DNA of 64,000 nucleotides from DATFDN01 sp963818725. Lineage in GTDB: Bacteria; Pseudomonadota; Alphaproteobacteria; Acetobacterales; Acetobacteraceae. The position numbers were made by a program, and so were the translations under genes. The notes under the pieces were generated by a model. That model was not told the origin of the DNA. It did not search any database and saw only the letters and a program-made list of their open reading frames with translations. This document shows positions 48,104 to 58,617 of the stretch, piece after piece (within the stretch, counting starts at the first letter, position 1; every line of letters starts with the position of its first letter). The stretch covers positions 124,001 to 188,000 of the forward strand of contig CAWFTU010000004.1 of NCBI GenBank assembly GCA_963818725.1. Reading direction: 5' to 3'.

Positions 48104-49150
48104 CCCGCTTATCGGCCAATCGACCCGCTCTTGTACTTTGCAGCAGGGAAGCGCAAAGTCGCTCTGAACGCGGCGTCTCGGAGCAGAACGATGCGGGCAA
48201 TCATGAAGGGGCTGACGGACGTTGAGTTCGAACGACTCTACGGGACGGAGGGTCAGTGTCTGGCGGCGTTGGTGGCGGCGCGCCAACGTGAAGGAATGCC
48301 TTGCCCGCGCTGCGCCAATCTGAAGAGCTATGTCTACGGCCGCCGTGTCGGCTGCACGCGCTGCGGCCGACGTTGGTCGGTCACCGCGGGCACCGTGATG
48401 GCGGACACCAAGCTGTCTCTGACCACTTGGTTCCGCGCCATGCACCTGATGAGCAGCACCAAACAGGCGATCTCGGCGGTCGAGCTCGGCCGCAGGCTGG
48501 GCCTGGGCTATGAGACGGCCTGGTATCTGCACAAGCGGCTCCGCCACGCCATGACCGAGCGGACGGAGCGCTATTCGCTCGGGGGCGCGAGCGACGACGA
48601 TGCCGCGCCGCCGGTAGTGGAGGCGGATGACGTGTGTCTGGGAGGTGAAAGGAACCAAGGCAGCGGAACCGAAGGCAAGACCTGCGTCATCGTCGCCTGC
48701 GAGCGGCATGCGGACGGGCGCATGGGCCATGTCGCGATGCGCGCGGTCAGCGCCTTCTCCAGCGAGGCGGTGGCCGCGTTCCGCGATGCCCACATCGCCG
48801 CCGGCGCGACTGTGCACACGGACGGCTTGCGGGCGTTCAACGCCTTCGGTGAAGCCGGGCGGACGCATGTCGCCACCGTCACCGGCGGCGGGCGTCCGGA
48901 GCGCGAGCGCAGCGCCCCGTTCTTCACCGTCAACACCCTGGTCGCCAATCTCAGTACCGCGCTCAAGGCCACCCACAAGCGGCTCTCCCCCAAGCATCTG
49001 CCCGACTATCTCGGCGCCTTCTGCTGGACCACCAACCGGCGCCGCAACATGCGAGGCATGGTCAACGCGCTTTGCCGTGCCGTCGCTGCGTCGTCCCGTC
49101 TGACCCACAAAGGCGTCTACCCGTGACGGGTCGATTGGCCGATAAGCGGG
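48104..49150 (+). mobile_element. IS1595-family element B, copy 1
   Basis: Perfect 24-bp terminal repeats at 48104-48127 and 49127-49150 (outer end CCCGCTTATCGGCC). The target duplication GCCACACTC is at 48095-48103 and 49151-49159 (9 bp). 1047 bp, differing from copy 2 at only three positions that I could see. Confidence 0.93.
48191..49126 (+). CDS. IS1595-family transposase B, copy 1, intact
   Basis: 311 residues. N-terminal zinc ribbon CPRCANLKSYVYGRRVGCTR-C-GRRW. Helical block MSSTKQAISAVELGRRLGLG. DDE region VVEADDVCLGGERNQGSG, TVHTDGLRAFNAF, and the C-terminal LSPKHLPDYLGAFCWTTNRR. All in one frame from ATG 48191 to the stop just inside the right terminal repeat, so the element may be active. 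It is inserted in the IS630 transposase, opposite in direction. Confidence 0.92.
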   Translation: MRAIMKGLTDVEFERLYGTEGQCLAALVAARQREGMPCPRCANLKSYVYGRRVGCTRCGRRWSVTAGTVMADTKLSLTTWFRAMHLMSSTKQAISAVELGRRLGLGYETAWYLHKRLRHAMTERTERYSLGGASDDDAAPPVVEADDVCLGGERNQGSGTEGKTCVIVACERHADGRMGHVAMRAVSAFSSEAVAAFRDAHIAAGATVHTDGLRAFNAFGEAGRTHVATVTGGGRPERERSAPFFTVNTLVANLSTALKATHKRLSPKHLPDYLGAFCWTTNRRRNMRGMVNALCRAVAASSRLTHKGVYP

Positions 49151-49781
49151 GCCACACTCAGGTGCTCGGCAATCCGTGCCATCATCCCCCCGTTCAACCG
49201 CCCGCGGCATAGGCCCGCTCCGCGCAGCCGCCACTCTAAGCCGAACCTATCACCCGGATTTAGTATCACTCAATCCGAACCTCGCCATGGCCTGGGCACT
49301 GTCGGCGGCCACGTACGCCTATATGGGCGAGCTGGACGAGGCTGAGCGCCGCAATGCCCGCTACAAGGAGCTCTGGCCTCTTGATCCGTATGCGTTCATC
49401 TTCAACTCATTCTTCACCCTTATCTATCTACTCAAACGGGACTACGAGGCGGCCGTGGCCGCCGGGCGGTCGGCCACCCAGATGAACCAATCTCTCTCGG
49501 CTGGTTTCAAGCCGTATCTGGCCGCGTTGGGACACCTGGGGCGTCGGCAGGAGGCGGCCATCGCGCTGCGCCGGCTAATCGCGATCGAGCCGGATTTCAC
49601 TGTCCAGAGCTTCCTGCGAGGCGCCCCGTTCGCACGCGAGGCCGATCGCGAGAACTATGCCCAAGGGCTGCGCCTGGCCGGGGTGCCGGAGACCAACCCG
49701 CAGTCCTCGGTCGTGCCGCTACGCGCCTGATCGGCCACTCTGTTAGACTAGCGTCGATCGGCCTATGCTTTGACCAGCCCT

Positions 49782-49866
49782 GTCATGTCCACGAAAGCGG
49801 GCATCCAGGACCAGCGCACCGATTCAACGCCGTTCCTCCTGGATTCCCGCCTTTCGCGGGAATGAC
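49782..49866. repeat. dispersed intergenic palindrome
   Basis: GTCATGTCCACGAAAGCGGG-CATCCAGGA on the left is the inverse of TCCTGGATTCCCGCCTTTCG-CGGGAATGAC on the right, a widespread proteobacterial intergenic repeat. It lies between the broken regulator and ispE. Confidence 0.75.
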
Positions 49867-49944
49867 CAAGGAGAGGTCGGAGCCTCAGCGGGCCAGCGTA
49901 GCTCCCCCATTCCTGGATGGTGAGGGCGGATGCAAGGACACGAC

Positions 49945-50811
49945 ATGAAGGCCGGGGGCGAAGAGCACGCTTTCGCGAAGGTCAATTTATTCCTGCACGT
50001 CATTGGCCGACGCTCAGATGGCTATCACCTGCTCGATAGCCTCGCCGTCTTTGCCGAGGTCGCGGACGTGCTCCGCGCGGAGCGATCCGACGACCTGAGC
50101 TTGCGGATTGACGGCCCGTTCGCGCCGCCGCTGGCGGAGGCCGCATGCGACGATAATTTGGTGCTGCGTGCCGCGCGCGCGCTGGCCGAGTTCGCCCGGA
50201 TCGCGCCTCGTGCCCGCCTTGTCCTCACGAAGACGTTGCCCGTCGCCTCGGGCCTTGGTGGCGGATCGGCCGATGCCGCCGCCGCGCTCCGGCTGCTCGC
50301 GCCACTTTGGGGCATCGCGACGGAGCACGCGGCGCTGAACGCCGTCGCGGAACGGCTGGGCGCCGACGTGCCGGTATGCCTCAACTCGCGCCCTGCGCGG
50401 ATGGGAGGGGTGGGCGAGGTGCTAGGCCCCTCCCCGGCCTTGCCTCCGTGTGGCCTGGCGCTCCTGAACCCAGGGGTTCCGGTCGCCACGGCCGATGTGT
50501 TCCGTCAGCGCGCGGGCCGGTTCTCGGAACCGGCGGCGCTGCCCGCTCGGTGGGTGGACGCGGAGGCGATGGCGGCGGGACTGGCAACGCTGCGCAACGA
50601 CCTCGAACCGGCTGCGATCATGCTGTGCCCTTCTATCGGCACCGCGCTCGGCGCACTCCGCCATGCGCCTGGATGCCTCCTGGCTCGGATGAGCGGTTCG
50701 GGCGCGACATGTTTCGGCCTGTTCGCCACACCGGAACGGGCCGCGGCGGCGGCCAAGGCGCTGGCTCGGCCTGGATGGTGGTCATGGGGCGGCGGCGTAC
50801 GCTCGACCTGA
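49945..50811 (+). CDS. ispE: 4-diphosphocytidyl-2-C-methyl-D-erythritol kinase
   Basis: GHMP kinase of the non-mevalonate isoprenoid pathway, 288 residues. Substrate block AFAKVNLFLHVIGRRSDGYH at the N-terminus; ATP loop LPVASGLGGGSADAAAALRL near residue 97; C-terminal MSGSGATCFGLF. ATG 49945 is preceded by AAGGA at 7 nt; an in-frame ATG at 49930 is also possible. It stands alone, with the Bax-inhibitor gene convergent. Confidence 0.93.
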   Translation: MKAGGEEHAFAKVNLFLHVIGRRSDGYHLLDSLAVFAEVADVLRAERSDDLSLRIDGPFAPPLAEAACDDNLVLRAARALAEFARIAPRARLVLTKTLPVASGLGGGSADAAAALRLLAPLWGIATEHAALNAVAERLGADVPVCLNSRPARMGGVGEVLGPSPALPPCGLALLNPGVPVATADVFRQRAGRFSEPAALPARWVDAEAMAAGLATLRNDLEPAAIMLCPSIGTALGALRHAPGCLLARMSGSGATCFGLFATPERAAAAAKALARPGWWSWGGGVRST

Positions 50812-50877
50812 TTGACCTACGAATGAGAAAGGGCGGCCCGTGTGGGCCGCCCCTGTCTCATCGAAGCTCCGAACCGG

Positions 50878-51648
50878 TCAGCGCCGGTTGCCGAAAAGCT
50901 GCAACAGCAGCATGAACAGGTTGATAAAGTTCAGGTAGAGGCTGAGCGCGTCATAGACGCTCCGCTTGGCCGCGGCGTCGGTCCCATCCGCGTAGGCGAG
51001 CTGGACGTAGCTGGCCTTGATGCGCTGAGTGTCGTAGGCGGTCAGTCCAACGAACACCAGCACGCCGATGACGCTGACCGCGAACTGCAAGCCGCTGCTC
51101 TGCAAGAAGATGTTCACCAGGCTCGCGATGATGACGCCGATCAGGCCCATCATCAGGAAGCTGCCCCAGCGGCTCAGGTCGCTACGCGTGGTGTAGCCGT
51201 AGATGCTCATCGCCGCGAAAGTGCCGGCGGTGACGAAGAAGACCCGCGCGATCGAAGCGTCGGTGTAGCGCAGGAAGATGCTGCTCAGGCTGGCGCCCAT
51301 CGCCGCGCAGAACAGCCAGTAGATGGTCTGCACCGCGGTGCGCGAGAGTCGGTTTACGCCGAAACTCAGCACCAGCACGAAGGCGAGCGGCGCGAACATC
51401 GCCACCATCGCCAGCGGCCCGGCGGTGTGCGCATACCCGTAGGGGGTCATCACCTGTGGGTAGAAGGTGTCCTTCAGCGCGGTGTTGGCGATCAGGTAGG
51501 CGACGATCCCGGTCAGCACGAGACCGGACGCCATCCAGTTGTACACGCCCAGCATGTACTGCCGCAGACCCGCGTCCAGTACCGCGGTGTCTGCTGTGGC
51601 ACTGCGCCGGGCACCCGGGTATGTCCGGAAATCGGGGCTGTAGGCCAT
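50878..51648 (-). CDS. Bax inhibitor-1/YccA-family membrane protein
   Basis: 256 residues, seven hydrophobic helices. Family blocks: YMLGVYNWMASGLVLTGIVA, the loop NRLSRTAVQTIYWLFCAAMG, YGYTTRSDLSRWGSFLMMGL, and the C-terminal YDTQRIKASYVQLAYADG with Asp residues of the di-aspartyl pH sensor, then LSLYLNFINLFMLLLQLFG. Bacterial members are inner-membrane proteins linked to calcium leak or FtsH control. ATG 51648 fits. Convergent with ispE. Confidence 0.9.
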   Translation of the reverse strand: MAYSPDFRTYPGARRSATADTAVLDAGLRQYMLGVYNWMASGLVLTGIVAYLIANTALKDTFYPQVMTPYGYAHTAGPLAMVAMFAPLAFVLVLSFGVNRLSRTAVQTIYWLFCAAMGASLSSIFLRYTDASIARVFFVTAGTFAAMSIYGYTTRSDLSRWGSFLMMGLIGVIIASLVNIFLQSSGLQFAVSVIGVLVFVGLTAYDTQRIKASYVQLAYADGTDAAAKRSVYDALSLYLNFINLFMLLLQLFGNRR

Positions 51649-51737
51649 GGTTTCCCTTGTTCCTCTCACGCGGGCAGGGCCCGCGCCCTGATATTTGGCA
51701 ACGGACCGGTGCGCTTCAAGCACATGCGATCCCGCCG

Positions 51738-54244
51738 CTACTCATTGCGCAGTCGCGCCGCCGGCTTGGCCCGCAATGCCGACGCCGTACCAGCGTAGCC
51801 GAAGATGAGCATGAGAGCGAGGGCGCCCGCAAGGGTTCCCGCCAGCCGGCCCGGCAGAAAAACCCAGCTCTCGTTCGCGACGAAGCGCATCACCGCCCAG
51901 CTTGCGGCGGTGCCGACCGCGGCGGCGATCGCGCCGGCGACCAGGCCGATCGCGCCGAACTCGACCAGCCAGGCGGTGCGGAGCTGGGCGCGCGTGGCGC
52001 CGAGCGCCTTCAGGACAACCGCCTCCTGAATGCGTCGCCGCCGGCCGGCGGCGACCGCGCCGATCAGCACCAGCACGCCCGCGGCCAGCGTGAGCGCCCC
52101 CATGGCGGCCAGCGCCGTCGCCATCTGCGCCAGAAGGCGGGAAATCGCCGTCAGGACCTCTGTCACGCTGATGCCGGTGACATTGGGCAGCGCGTCGCTG
52201 ACCCGGCGCAGCAGCGCGGCCTGCTCGGCGGGGCCGACCCGGACCGTCGCGATGTAGGTGTGGGGCGCGCCCGACAGCAGCCCAGGACTCGCGACCATGA
52301 CGAAGTTCAGCCCAAGCTGCCGCCACGCCACTTCGCGCAGGCTGGCAACCCGCAGATCGAGGTCGCGCCCTAGGACGTTCAGCCGGATCACAGCGCCCAA
52401 GCCGATGCCCCAGCCCTTCGCGATCTGCGCGTCGAGCGAGACCAGCGGCGGACCCGTGTAGTCCGCTGGCCACCACTGCCCGGCGACAAGGCGGGTGCCC
52501 GGTGGCTCGGACGCGGCGTACGTCAGACCACGATCGCCGCGCAGCGCCCAGCGCGTGTCGGGCCTCGCGCGGACCCGTTCGGCCGGAACGCCGTTCACCG
52601 CGACGACGCGCGCCCGCAGCGTGGGCACCTGCTCGAGATCGCTCACCTCCGGGGTGGCGCGCACGATCGCCGCGAAACGGGCGAGCTGGCCGGGCTGGAG
52701 ATCGAGGAAATAGAAGCTGGGCGCATTCGCCGGCACCTGCTTCAGGATGGCTTGGCCGATGTTGCCCTGGATCAGCGCCACCATGGCGAGCGTGCTGAGG
52801 CCAAGCCCAATCGAGGTCAGCATGAGGGGTGTCGGGGCCCCGGGCCGGCGCAGGCTGGCCAATCCCAGGCGCGGCGCCGGCCATGGCAGGCGGATCGCGC
52901 CTGAGGCTCGGACCAGCGCCGCGCCGCCAAGCCGGAACAGCGCCAGGATCAGCAGCGCGGCGCCGCAAAATCCGAGGGCGAACAGCCGATCGGCCGAGGA
53001 CCACACGGCCAAGCCGCCAAGCGCCGCGGCCAAGCCGGCGGTTGCGGCCAGTACCGCGACCGGCGGCCGCGCGTCCTCCGGAATCAGCCCATCGCGGAAC
53101 AGCGCCGCCCCAGGGATGCGCATGGCGCGAGCCAGGGGCGGCAGGGCGAAACAGGCAGCGGTCAGCACCCCATAGGCCGCGGCGAGCCCCAGCGGCCCCG
53201 CGTGAAGCCCGGTTCGCGGCGGCACGGGCAGCGCACCGACCAGCCAGTGCGTGGCCAGGAGCGGAATGGCCGCGCCAACGGCGAGCCCGATCGCGATGCC
53301 GCACAGCGCAAGCGCCGCCACCTGGATCGCGACAACCGCGAAGACCAGGCGCGAGGAGGCGCCGAGGCAGCGCAGGATGGCGAGGCTGCGCGCCCGCGCC
53401 TCAAGCCATGCGCGCGTGCCACTCGCCACGCCGACGCCGCCCACGAGCAGCGCGGTCAGGCCAACCAGGGTCATGAACAGCGCAGTCTGCGTGACGGCCC
53501 GTGCCACGCCCGGCGCGGCATCCGCCGGTCTGCGCACGCGCCAACCACGATCGGGGAAGGCTGCCGCGAGGTCGGCGGCCATGGCCTGTCCCGCCCTGGA
53601 ATCGCCCCACGAAGCGCGCACCGCGTGCGTGACGAATGCTCCTGGCATTTCCAGCGAGGTGCTCGGGAGCGCCGCGGCGGCGATCACCACCGGGGCACCG
53701 AACAGGGAGGGCATCGAGAGGCGGTCTGGCTCGGACCTGAGGGCCGCCGCCACCCGAAAGATGGTCGTGCCGAGCCGCGCCGTGTCGCCCAGCTTCAGCC
53801 CGAGCCGGTCCAGCGCCAACGGATCCGCCACCAGCCCAAACTGTCCGTACTGGGGCGCCAAGGCGTGGGCCAGCGGGACCGGGGGCGCGAGGACCGGGGC
53901 GCCGACCAGTGGCCATGCGGCATCGACCGCCTTCAGGTCGATGAGCTCGGGCTGCCCCGAGGGCGCGATCAGAAGAGAGTGCATCTGGGTGATCTCGGAG
54001 ACCGTGGCGCCCCGCGCCCGCAGCCAAGCAGCGAGTGCGGGCGGGGGCGGCTCGGCGCCGGTCTGCACCTCGATGTCTCCGCCCAGGAGCGCCCGCCCAT
54101 TCTCGGCCAAGCCCTGCTCGACCGCAGCGCGCAACCCGCCCACGCCAGCGATCGCGGCCACCCCCAGGGCGAGGCAGAGCAGCACGACGCCAAGCCCGCG
54201 AACGCCGCCGCGCAACTCGCGGACGGCCAGGCGCACTGCCAGCA

Positions 54245-54248
<4 letters not shown>
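51738..54248 (-). CDS. ybbP: ABC transporter permease, YbbP type
   Basis: 836 residues with two FtsX-like permease units: a first helix (LGVVLLCLALGVAAIAGVGG), a large periplasmic domain, helices near residues 260-400, a second periplasmic domain, and last helices including MATALAAMGALTLAAGVLVL and LMLIFGYAGTASAL. With YbbA it forms an exporter-type complex, often located next to TesA; the substrate is unknown. ATG 54248 overlaps ybbA's stop by 4 bp, so one operon. Confidence 0.9.
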
Positions 54249-54965
<717 letters not shown>

Positions 54966-54967
<2 letters not shown>

Positions 54968-55613
54968 GAAGCCAGCATATGGGCTGCGTGCCGCCTTTCT
55001 CAGGGCGGCTTTCGCGTTGCTCGCCTGCGTGCTGGCAAGCGGCGCCCGCGCGGCCCCGGTCCGGCTATTGATCCTGGGCAACTCGCTCTCGACCGGCTTC
55101 GGCCTACCGCGCGACCAAGGCTTCGAGGCCCAGCTCGAAGCGGCGCTGGCCGCGCACGGGATCGCGGTGCGGATGATTGATGGCGCCGTCTCCGGCGATA
55201 CCACCGCCGGCGGCCTCGCGCGCCTCGATTGGGTGCTGGCCGACACGCCCGACGTGGCGATCCTGGAACTCGGCGCCAACGACGGGCTGCGCGGCCTCGA
55301 CCCAGCCGAGATGCGCGCGAACCTGTCGGCGATCCTTGATACCTTTGCGAGGCACCACATCCCGGTGCTGCTCACCGGGACGTTTGCGCCGCCCAATCTC
55401 GGTCCGGACTACCAACGGCAGTTCCGGGCGGTGTTCGACGACCTGGGCCGCCGGCCCGGCGTGCTCTACGACCCGTTCTTCCTGCAGGGCGTCGCCCGTG
55501 TCCCCGACCTGACGCAGCCGGATGGGCTGCACCCGAACCCAGAGGGGGTGCGGCGGGTCGTGGCGCGGATCATGCCGGAGGTGGAGCGCTTGGTCGCGGA
55601 GGCCCGGACATGA
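54966..55613 (+). CDS. tesA: SGNH-hydrolase: arylesterase/acyl-CoA thioesterase I
   Basis: 215 residues with a Sec signal (residues 1-29, ending ASGARA), so periplasmic. The nucleophile block LLILGNSLSTGFGLP has Ser40; the Asp normal in GDSL is Asn here. Other blocks: IDGAVSGDTTAGGLARLDW, LELGANDGLRGLDP and DGLHPNPEGVRRV (catalytic Asp/His). Acts on thioesters, esters or lysophospholipids. It is divergent from ybbA and overlaps thpR as ATGA. Confidence 0.92.
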
Positions 55614-56191
55614 GGCTGTTCGTCGCGCTCGACCTGCCGCCGTCGCTGCGGCAACGCTTGGCGATGATGACTGGAGGGCTGCCGGGCGCGCGCTGGGTGC
55701 CGGCGGAGAACTACCATGTGACGTTGCGCTTCATCGGCGAGACTCCGTCCTGGCGGGCCGAGGAGATCGACCATGCCCTGGCCGGGCTGCGCGCGCCCGG
55801 CTTTCCGCTCACGCTGGCCGGGCTCGGCACGTTCGACAAGGCCGGACGCGGCGCGGCGCTCTGGGTGGGCGTGGAGCGCACGCCGGCGCTCGACCACCTG
55901 CGCGGCAAGATCGAGACGGCGTTGCAGCGGATCGGCCTGGAGCCCGAGCGCCGTCGATTCGCCCCCCATGTGACCCTGGCGCGGGTCGAGACGGTGCCCG
56001 AAGCGAAGCTCATCGCCCATCTACAGGCGTTCAGCCTGTTTCGCGCCGAGCCGGTGGCGGTGGCGCATTTCACCCTGTTCAGCTCGCGCCTCGGCAAGGA
56101 CCGGGCCGTGTACGAGGCCGAGGCGGAATATGGGCTGACACCGCCCAGCCAGCCTGAGCAAAGGCTCGCCAGCGCGGCGGGAAGGCGGTAA
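55610..56191 (+). CDS. thpR: RNA 2',3'-cyclic phosphodiesterase
   Basis: 193 residues, 2H phosphoesterase: two HxTx motifs, HVTLRF (His36) and HVTLARVE (near His124), with MRLFVALDLPPSLRQ at the start and FTLFSSRLGKDRAVYE near the end. Opens 2',3'-cyclic phosphates on RNA, also called 2'-5' RNA ligase. Its ATG overlaps the tesA stop, so translation is probably coupled. tRNA-Arg follows 12 bp downstream. Confidence 0.93.
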   Translation: MRLFVALDLPPSLRQRLAMMTGGLPGARWVPAENYHVTLRFIGETPSWRAEEIDHALAGLRAPGFPLTLAGLGTFDKAGRGAALWVGVERTPALDHLRGKIETALQRIGLEPERRRFAPHVTLARVETVPEAKLIAHLQAFSLFRAEPVAVAHFTLFSSRLGKDRAVYEAEAEYGLTPPSQPEQRLASAAGRR

Positions 56192-56203
56192 GGTGGGGAG
56201 TGT

Positions 56204-56280
56204 GTCCCCGTAGCTCAGCAGGATAGAGCACAGGATTCCTAATCCTGGGGCCGGAGGTTCGAATCCTCTCGGGGACGCCA
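56204..56280 (+). tRNA. tRNA-Arg (anticodon CCT)
   Basis: 77 nt with encoded CCA. Acceptor arms GTCCCCG and CGGGGAC, D arm GCTC...GAGC, anticodon stem CAGGA/TCCTG with loop TTCCTAA (anticodon CCT), T arm with GGTTCGAATCC. All stems pair. Confidence 0.97.
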
Positions 56281-56599
56281 GTTATTTTACCTTTGCTGTC
56301 AACGAGTTACTATGGTCCACCGGGAGAGACAAGCCGAAGGGCACCAGTCTAAACAGGACATTGACAGGATGGGTGAGCCGAAGCCGGCTTTGGGGCGCCC
56401 ACCACCATCAATACCGCTTGCCGCATCGGAGTTGGCGTTCCCCGCGAGCAGCGCTGGCTTGTGCCGCAGTTCGACGCACACCGTGCCGACCGCAATTTTT
56501 CGCGGCCAGCGCACACCGGGCCGAAACATTCCCCTCTTTCCCCACATTCCCCTGCACAGGGGCAAAGTGGCCAATCCAGTCCTTGGAGCGATTCCAGTT
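56281..56599. other. gene-poor stretch behind tRNA-Arg
   Basis: No convincing gene, integrase fragment or second copy of the tRNA 3' end was found. The sequence is less GC-rich than neighbours (for example TTATTTTACCTTTGCTGTCA just behind the tRNA), suggesting foreign origin. It ends at the target site of IS1595 B copy 2. Confidence 0.5.
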
Positions 56600-57646
56600 C
56601 CCGCTTATCGGCCAATCGACCCGCTCTTGTACTTTGCAGCAGGGAAGCGCAAAGTCGCTCTGAACGCGGCGTCTCGGAGCAGAATGATGCGGGCAATCAT
56701 GAAGGGGCTGACGGACGTTGAGTTCGAACGACTCTACGGGACGGAGGGTCAGTGTCTGGCGGCGTTGGTGGCGGCGCGCCAACGTGAAGGAATGCCTTGC
56801 CCGCGCTGCGCCAATCTGAAGAGCTATGTCTACGGCCGCCGTGTCGGCTGCACGCGCTGCGGCCGACGTTGGTCGGTCACCGCGGGCACCGTGATGGCGG
56901 ACACCAAGCTGTCTCTGACCACTTGGTTCCGCGCCATGCACCTGATGAGCAGCACCAAACAGGCGATCTCGGCGGTCGAGCTCGGCCGCAGGTTGGGCCT
57001 GGGCTATGAGACGGCCTGGTATCTGCACAAGCGGCTCCGCCACGCCATGACCGAGCGGACGGAGCGCTATTCGCTCGGGGGCGCGAGCGACGACGATGCC
57101 GCGCCGCCGGTAGTGGAGGCGGATGACGTGTGTCTGGGAGGTGAAAGGAACCAAGGCAGCGGAACCGAAGGCAAGACCTGCGTCATCGTCGCCTGCGAGC
57201 GGCATGCGGACGGGCGCATGGGCCATGTCGCGATGCGCGCGGTCAGCGCCTTCTCCAGCGAGGCGGTGGCCGCGTTCCGCGATGCCCACATCGCCGCCGG
57301 CGCGACTGTGCACACGGACGGCTTGCGGGCGTTCAACGCCTTCGGTGAAGCCGGGCGGACGCATGTCGCCACCGTCACCGGCGGCGGGCGTCCGGAGCGC
57401 GAGCGCAGCGCCCCGTTCTTCACCGTCAACACCCTGGTCGCCAATCTCGGTACCGCGCTCAAGGCCACCCACAAGCGGCTCTCCCCCAAGCATCTGCCCG
57501 ACTATCTCGGCGCCTTCTGCTGGACCACCAACCGGCGCCGCAACATGCGAGGCATGGTCAACGCGCTTTGCCGTGCCGTCGCTGCGTCGTCCCGTCTGAC
57601 CCACAAAGGCGTCTACCCGTGACGGGTCGATTGGCCGATAAGCGGG
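56600..57646 (+). mobile_element. IS1595-family element B, copy 2
   Basis: Same 24-bp terminal repeats (56600-56623 and 57623-57646) and length (1047 bp) as copy 1. The target duplication ATTCCAGTT is at 56591-56599 and 57647-57655. Differences from copy 1 lie near 56685, 56993 and 57450. Confidence 0.94.
56687..57622 (+). CDS. IS1595-family transposase B, copy 2, intact
   Basis: 311 residues, nearly identical to the copy at 48191-49126; the one change I can see within the protein is Ser to Gly in LVANL(S/G)TALKATHKR. An ATG directly before the chosen one (56684) also exists. Full zinc ribbon and DDE-type blocks are present in one frame, so the element may be active. Confidence 0.92.
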   Translation: MRAIMKGLTDVEFERLYGTEGQCLAALVAARQREGMPCPRCANLKSYVYGRRVGCTRCGRRWSVTAGTVMADTKLSLTTWFRAMHLMSSTKQAISAVELGRRLGLGYETAWYLHKRLRHAMTERTERYSLGGASDDDAAPPVVEADDVCLGGERNQGSGTEGKTCVIVACERHADGRMGHVAMRAVSAFSSEAVAAFRDAHIAAGATVHTDGLRAFNAFGEAGRTHVATVTGGGRPERERSAPFFTVNTLVANLGTALKATHKRLSPKHLPDYLGAFCWTTNRRRNMRGMVNALCRAVAASSRLTHKGVYP

Positions 57647-57879
57647 ATTCCAGTTCGCTCGGCTTGTGGGTGCGCCAATCGGCTCAGATGCATGGCGGCG
57701 GTCTAATTAGCCGTGGCTCGCCGGGCCATGCTTCGCTGGATGGGTGGTAATAACGATTGCAATCAAGATGCAGCCGGGTGTGCGGCAAAAGGTTCTCCGA
57801 AGCGGAGCGGCCGCCCGGACCCATGATAATGCCTGACCCAGGTATGAGGCGCCCCTGACCCACATCCCTATCCCCTCGC

Positions 57880-58329
57880 CCACCACCACCGCCCAAGGCG
57901 CCCCGACGGAGGCGCTGGCCGGCCTGGTCGAGCGGGGTCACGTTCCACAGCGCCGAGACCGGCTTCTGCGTGCTGCGGGTGAAGGCGCGCGGCCAGCGCG
58001 ACTTGCTTACCGTGGTCGGCCACGCCGCCAGCATCAGCGCCGGTGAGTGGGTGCAGATGAGCGGGACGTGGGTCAACGACCGCACCCACGGCCTGCAGTT
58101 CAAGGCCGCGTTCCTGAAGGCGACCCCGCCCACCACACTCGAGGGGATCGAGAGATACCTCGGCTCGGGCATGATCCGCGGCATCGGCCCGGTCTATGCG
58201 AGGAAGCTGGTCCGGGCGTTCGGGGAGGCGGTGTTCGAGCTGATCGAGCAGGAGCCAGCCCGCTTGCGCGAGGTCACCGGCATCGGCCCCAAGCGTGCCA
58301 GCCGCATCGTCGCCGGCTGGGCCGAGCAG
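57880..58329 (+). pseudogene. recD2-type helicase fragment (N-terminal part only)
   Basis: EALAGLVER, then after one surplus G near 57935, VTFHSAETGFCVLRVKARGQ and LTVVGHAASISAGEWVQMSG (OB-fold-like domain), followed by tandem helix-hairpin-helix sequence GMIRGIGPVYARKLVRAFGE and LREVTGIGPKRASRIVAGWA. This is the N-terminal region of RecD2/TraA-type helicases; the motor domains (about 500 residues) are missing after AGWAEQ. No start codon is evident. A remnant of a plasmid- or phage-type gene or of a duplicated recD2. Confidence 0.75.
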
Positions 58330-58349
58330 GCGGCAATGGCGGGCCGCGG

Positions 58350-58617
58350 CTATGCGCGCGAGGCGTCCGGCGGCGCCCCTGGCGTGGTCACCGGAGCGCA
58401 GGCCGCCCGGAAGTACTGCACCACGAACACCCGCACCGCGCTGGTGCGCCCGCCGCGCTCGCACCGGTCGTCGAGGTCGCGGATCAGCCCAAGCACGTCC
58501 CGCCCCTCGCGGTGGCAGAATCTCGGCCAAGGCGTCCCAGAACTCGGGCTCCAGCCGCATGCTGGTGCGGCCTGGTCCGGCGAGTACGTTGCGGTTCACG
58601 AGCCGGCTCCGGGCCAT
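58350..58617 (-). pseudogene. ribbon-helix-helix domain gene, frameshifted
   Basis: Minus strand from 58617: MARSRLVNRNVLAGPGRTSM, then RLEPEFWDALAEILPPR. This matches the conserved RHH_4-type domain of alphaproteobacteria (hypothesised DNA-binding). Two bases are missing after CCACCGCGAG; in the other frame it continues GRDVLGLIRDLDDRCERGGR and TSAVRVFVVQYFRAAC. Adjacent to the recD2 fragment, tail to tail. Confidence 0.65.

Larger units (their letters stand above)
47052..49185 (-). pseudogene. IS630-family transposase B, copy 1, broken
   Basis: It starts MARIAEHLSV near 49185 and is cut by IS1595 B after GAGTGTGGC; removal of that element restores SVAELAARFRAAQTVAEAR. A 17-bp tandem duplication (GCCGCCCATCGCCCAGC twice, about 47886-47919) then breaks the frame after GPAALGDGRR. 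A further missing base near 47630 precedes VAVAQARAAHPKQPVEVWAE. The DDE end reads VLVLDNAGWHGPKGLAVPDG, LVFLPPYSPELQPAERLW and stops at 47052. Confidence 0.85.
47038..49263 (-). mobile_element. IS630-family element B, copy 1, with nested IS1595
   Basis: TA at 47036-47037 and 49264-49265. Ends are inverted repeats: CCAAATCCGGCTGATTAGTT from 47038 and, read inward from 49263, CTAAATCCGGGTGATAGGTT. Without the nested IS1595 and its target copy it is 1170 bp. A second copy begins at 63596 with one difference in the first about 405 bases. Confidence 0.85.
45411..49730 (+). pseudogene. BTAD/SARP-like regulator with TPR C-terminus, frameshifted and IS-interrupted
   Basis: Residues about 20-240 form a winged-helix plus BTAD domain (GRKTRALLAVVALSGPRP, then ASLRQEIHRLLEVLAP, TINRAHEGAWRALMRAHAAR). 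Next comes an adenylate-cyclase-associated TolB-like block (VGVLPFQLAGTSEEEAHLSP, ITAALSRFRWMFVVSSNS, LLNGSIQRVRSRLRVTARL), then TPR-like helices. A 2-nt surplus in GAGAGAG near 46885 shifts the frame (SMAEGGRLAEAAIQLDPLDA). At 47036 the IS630 copy interrupts it. The end resumes at 49266 (SLNPNLAMAWALSAATYAYM) and stops at 49730. Intact relatives are regulators of unknown signals; this copy is probably dead. Confidence 0.82.
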
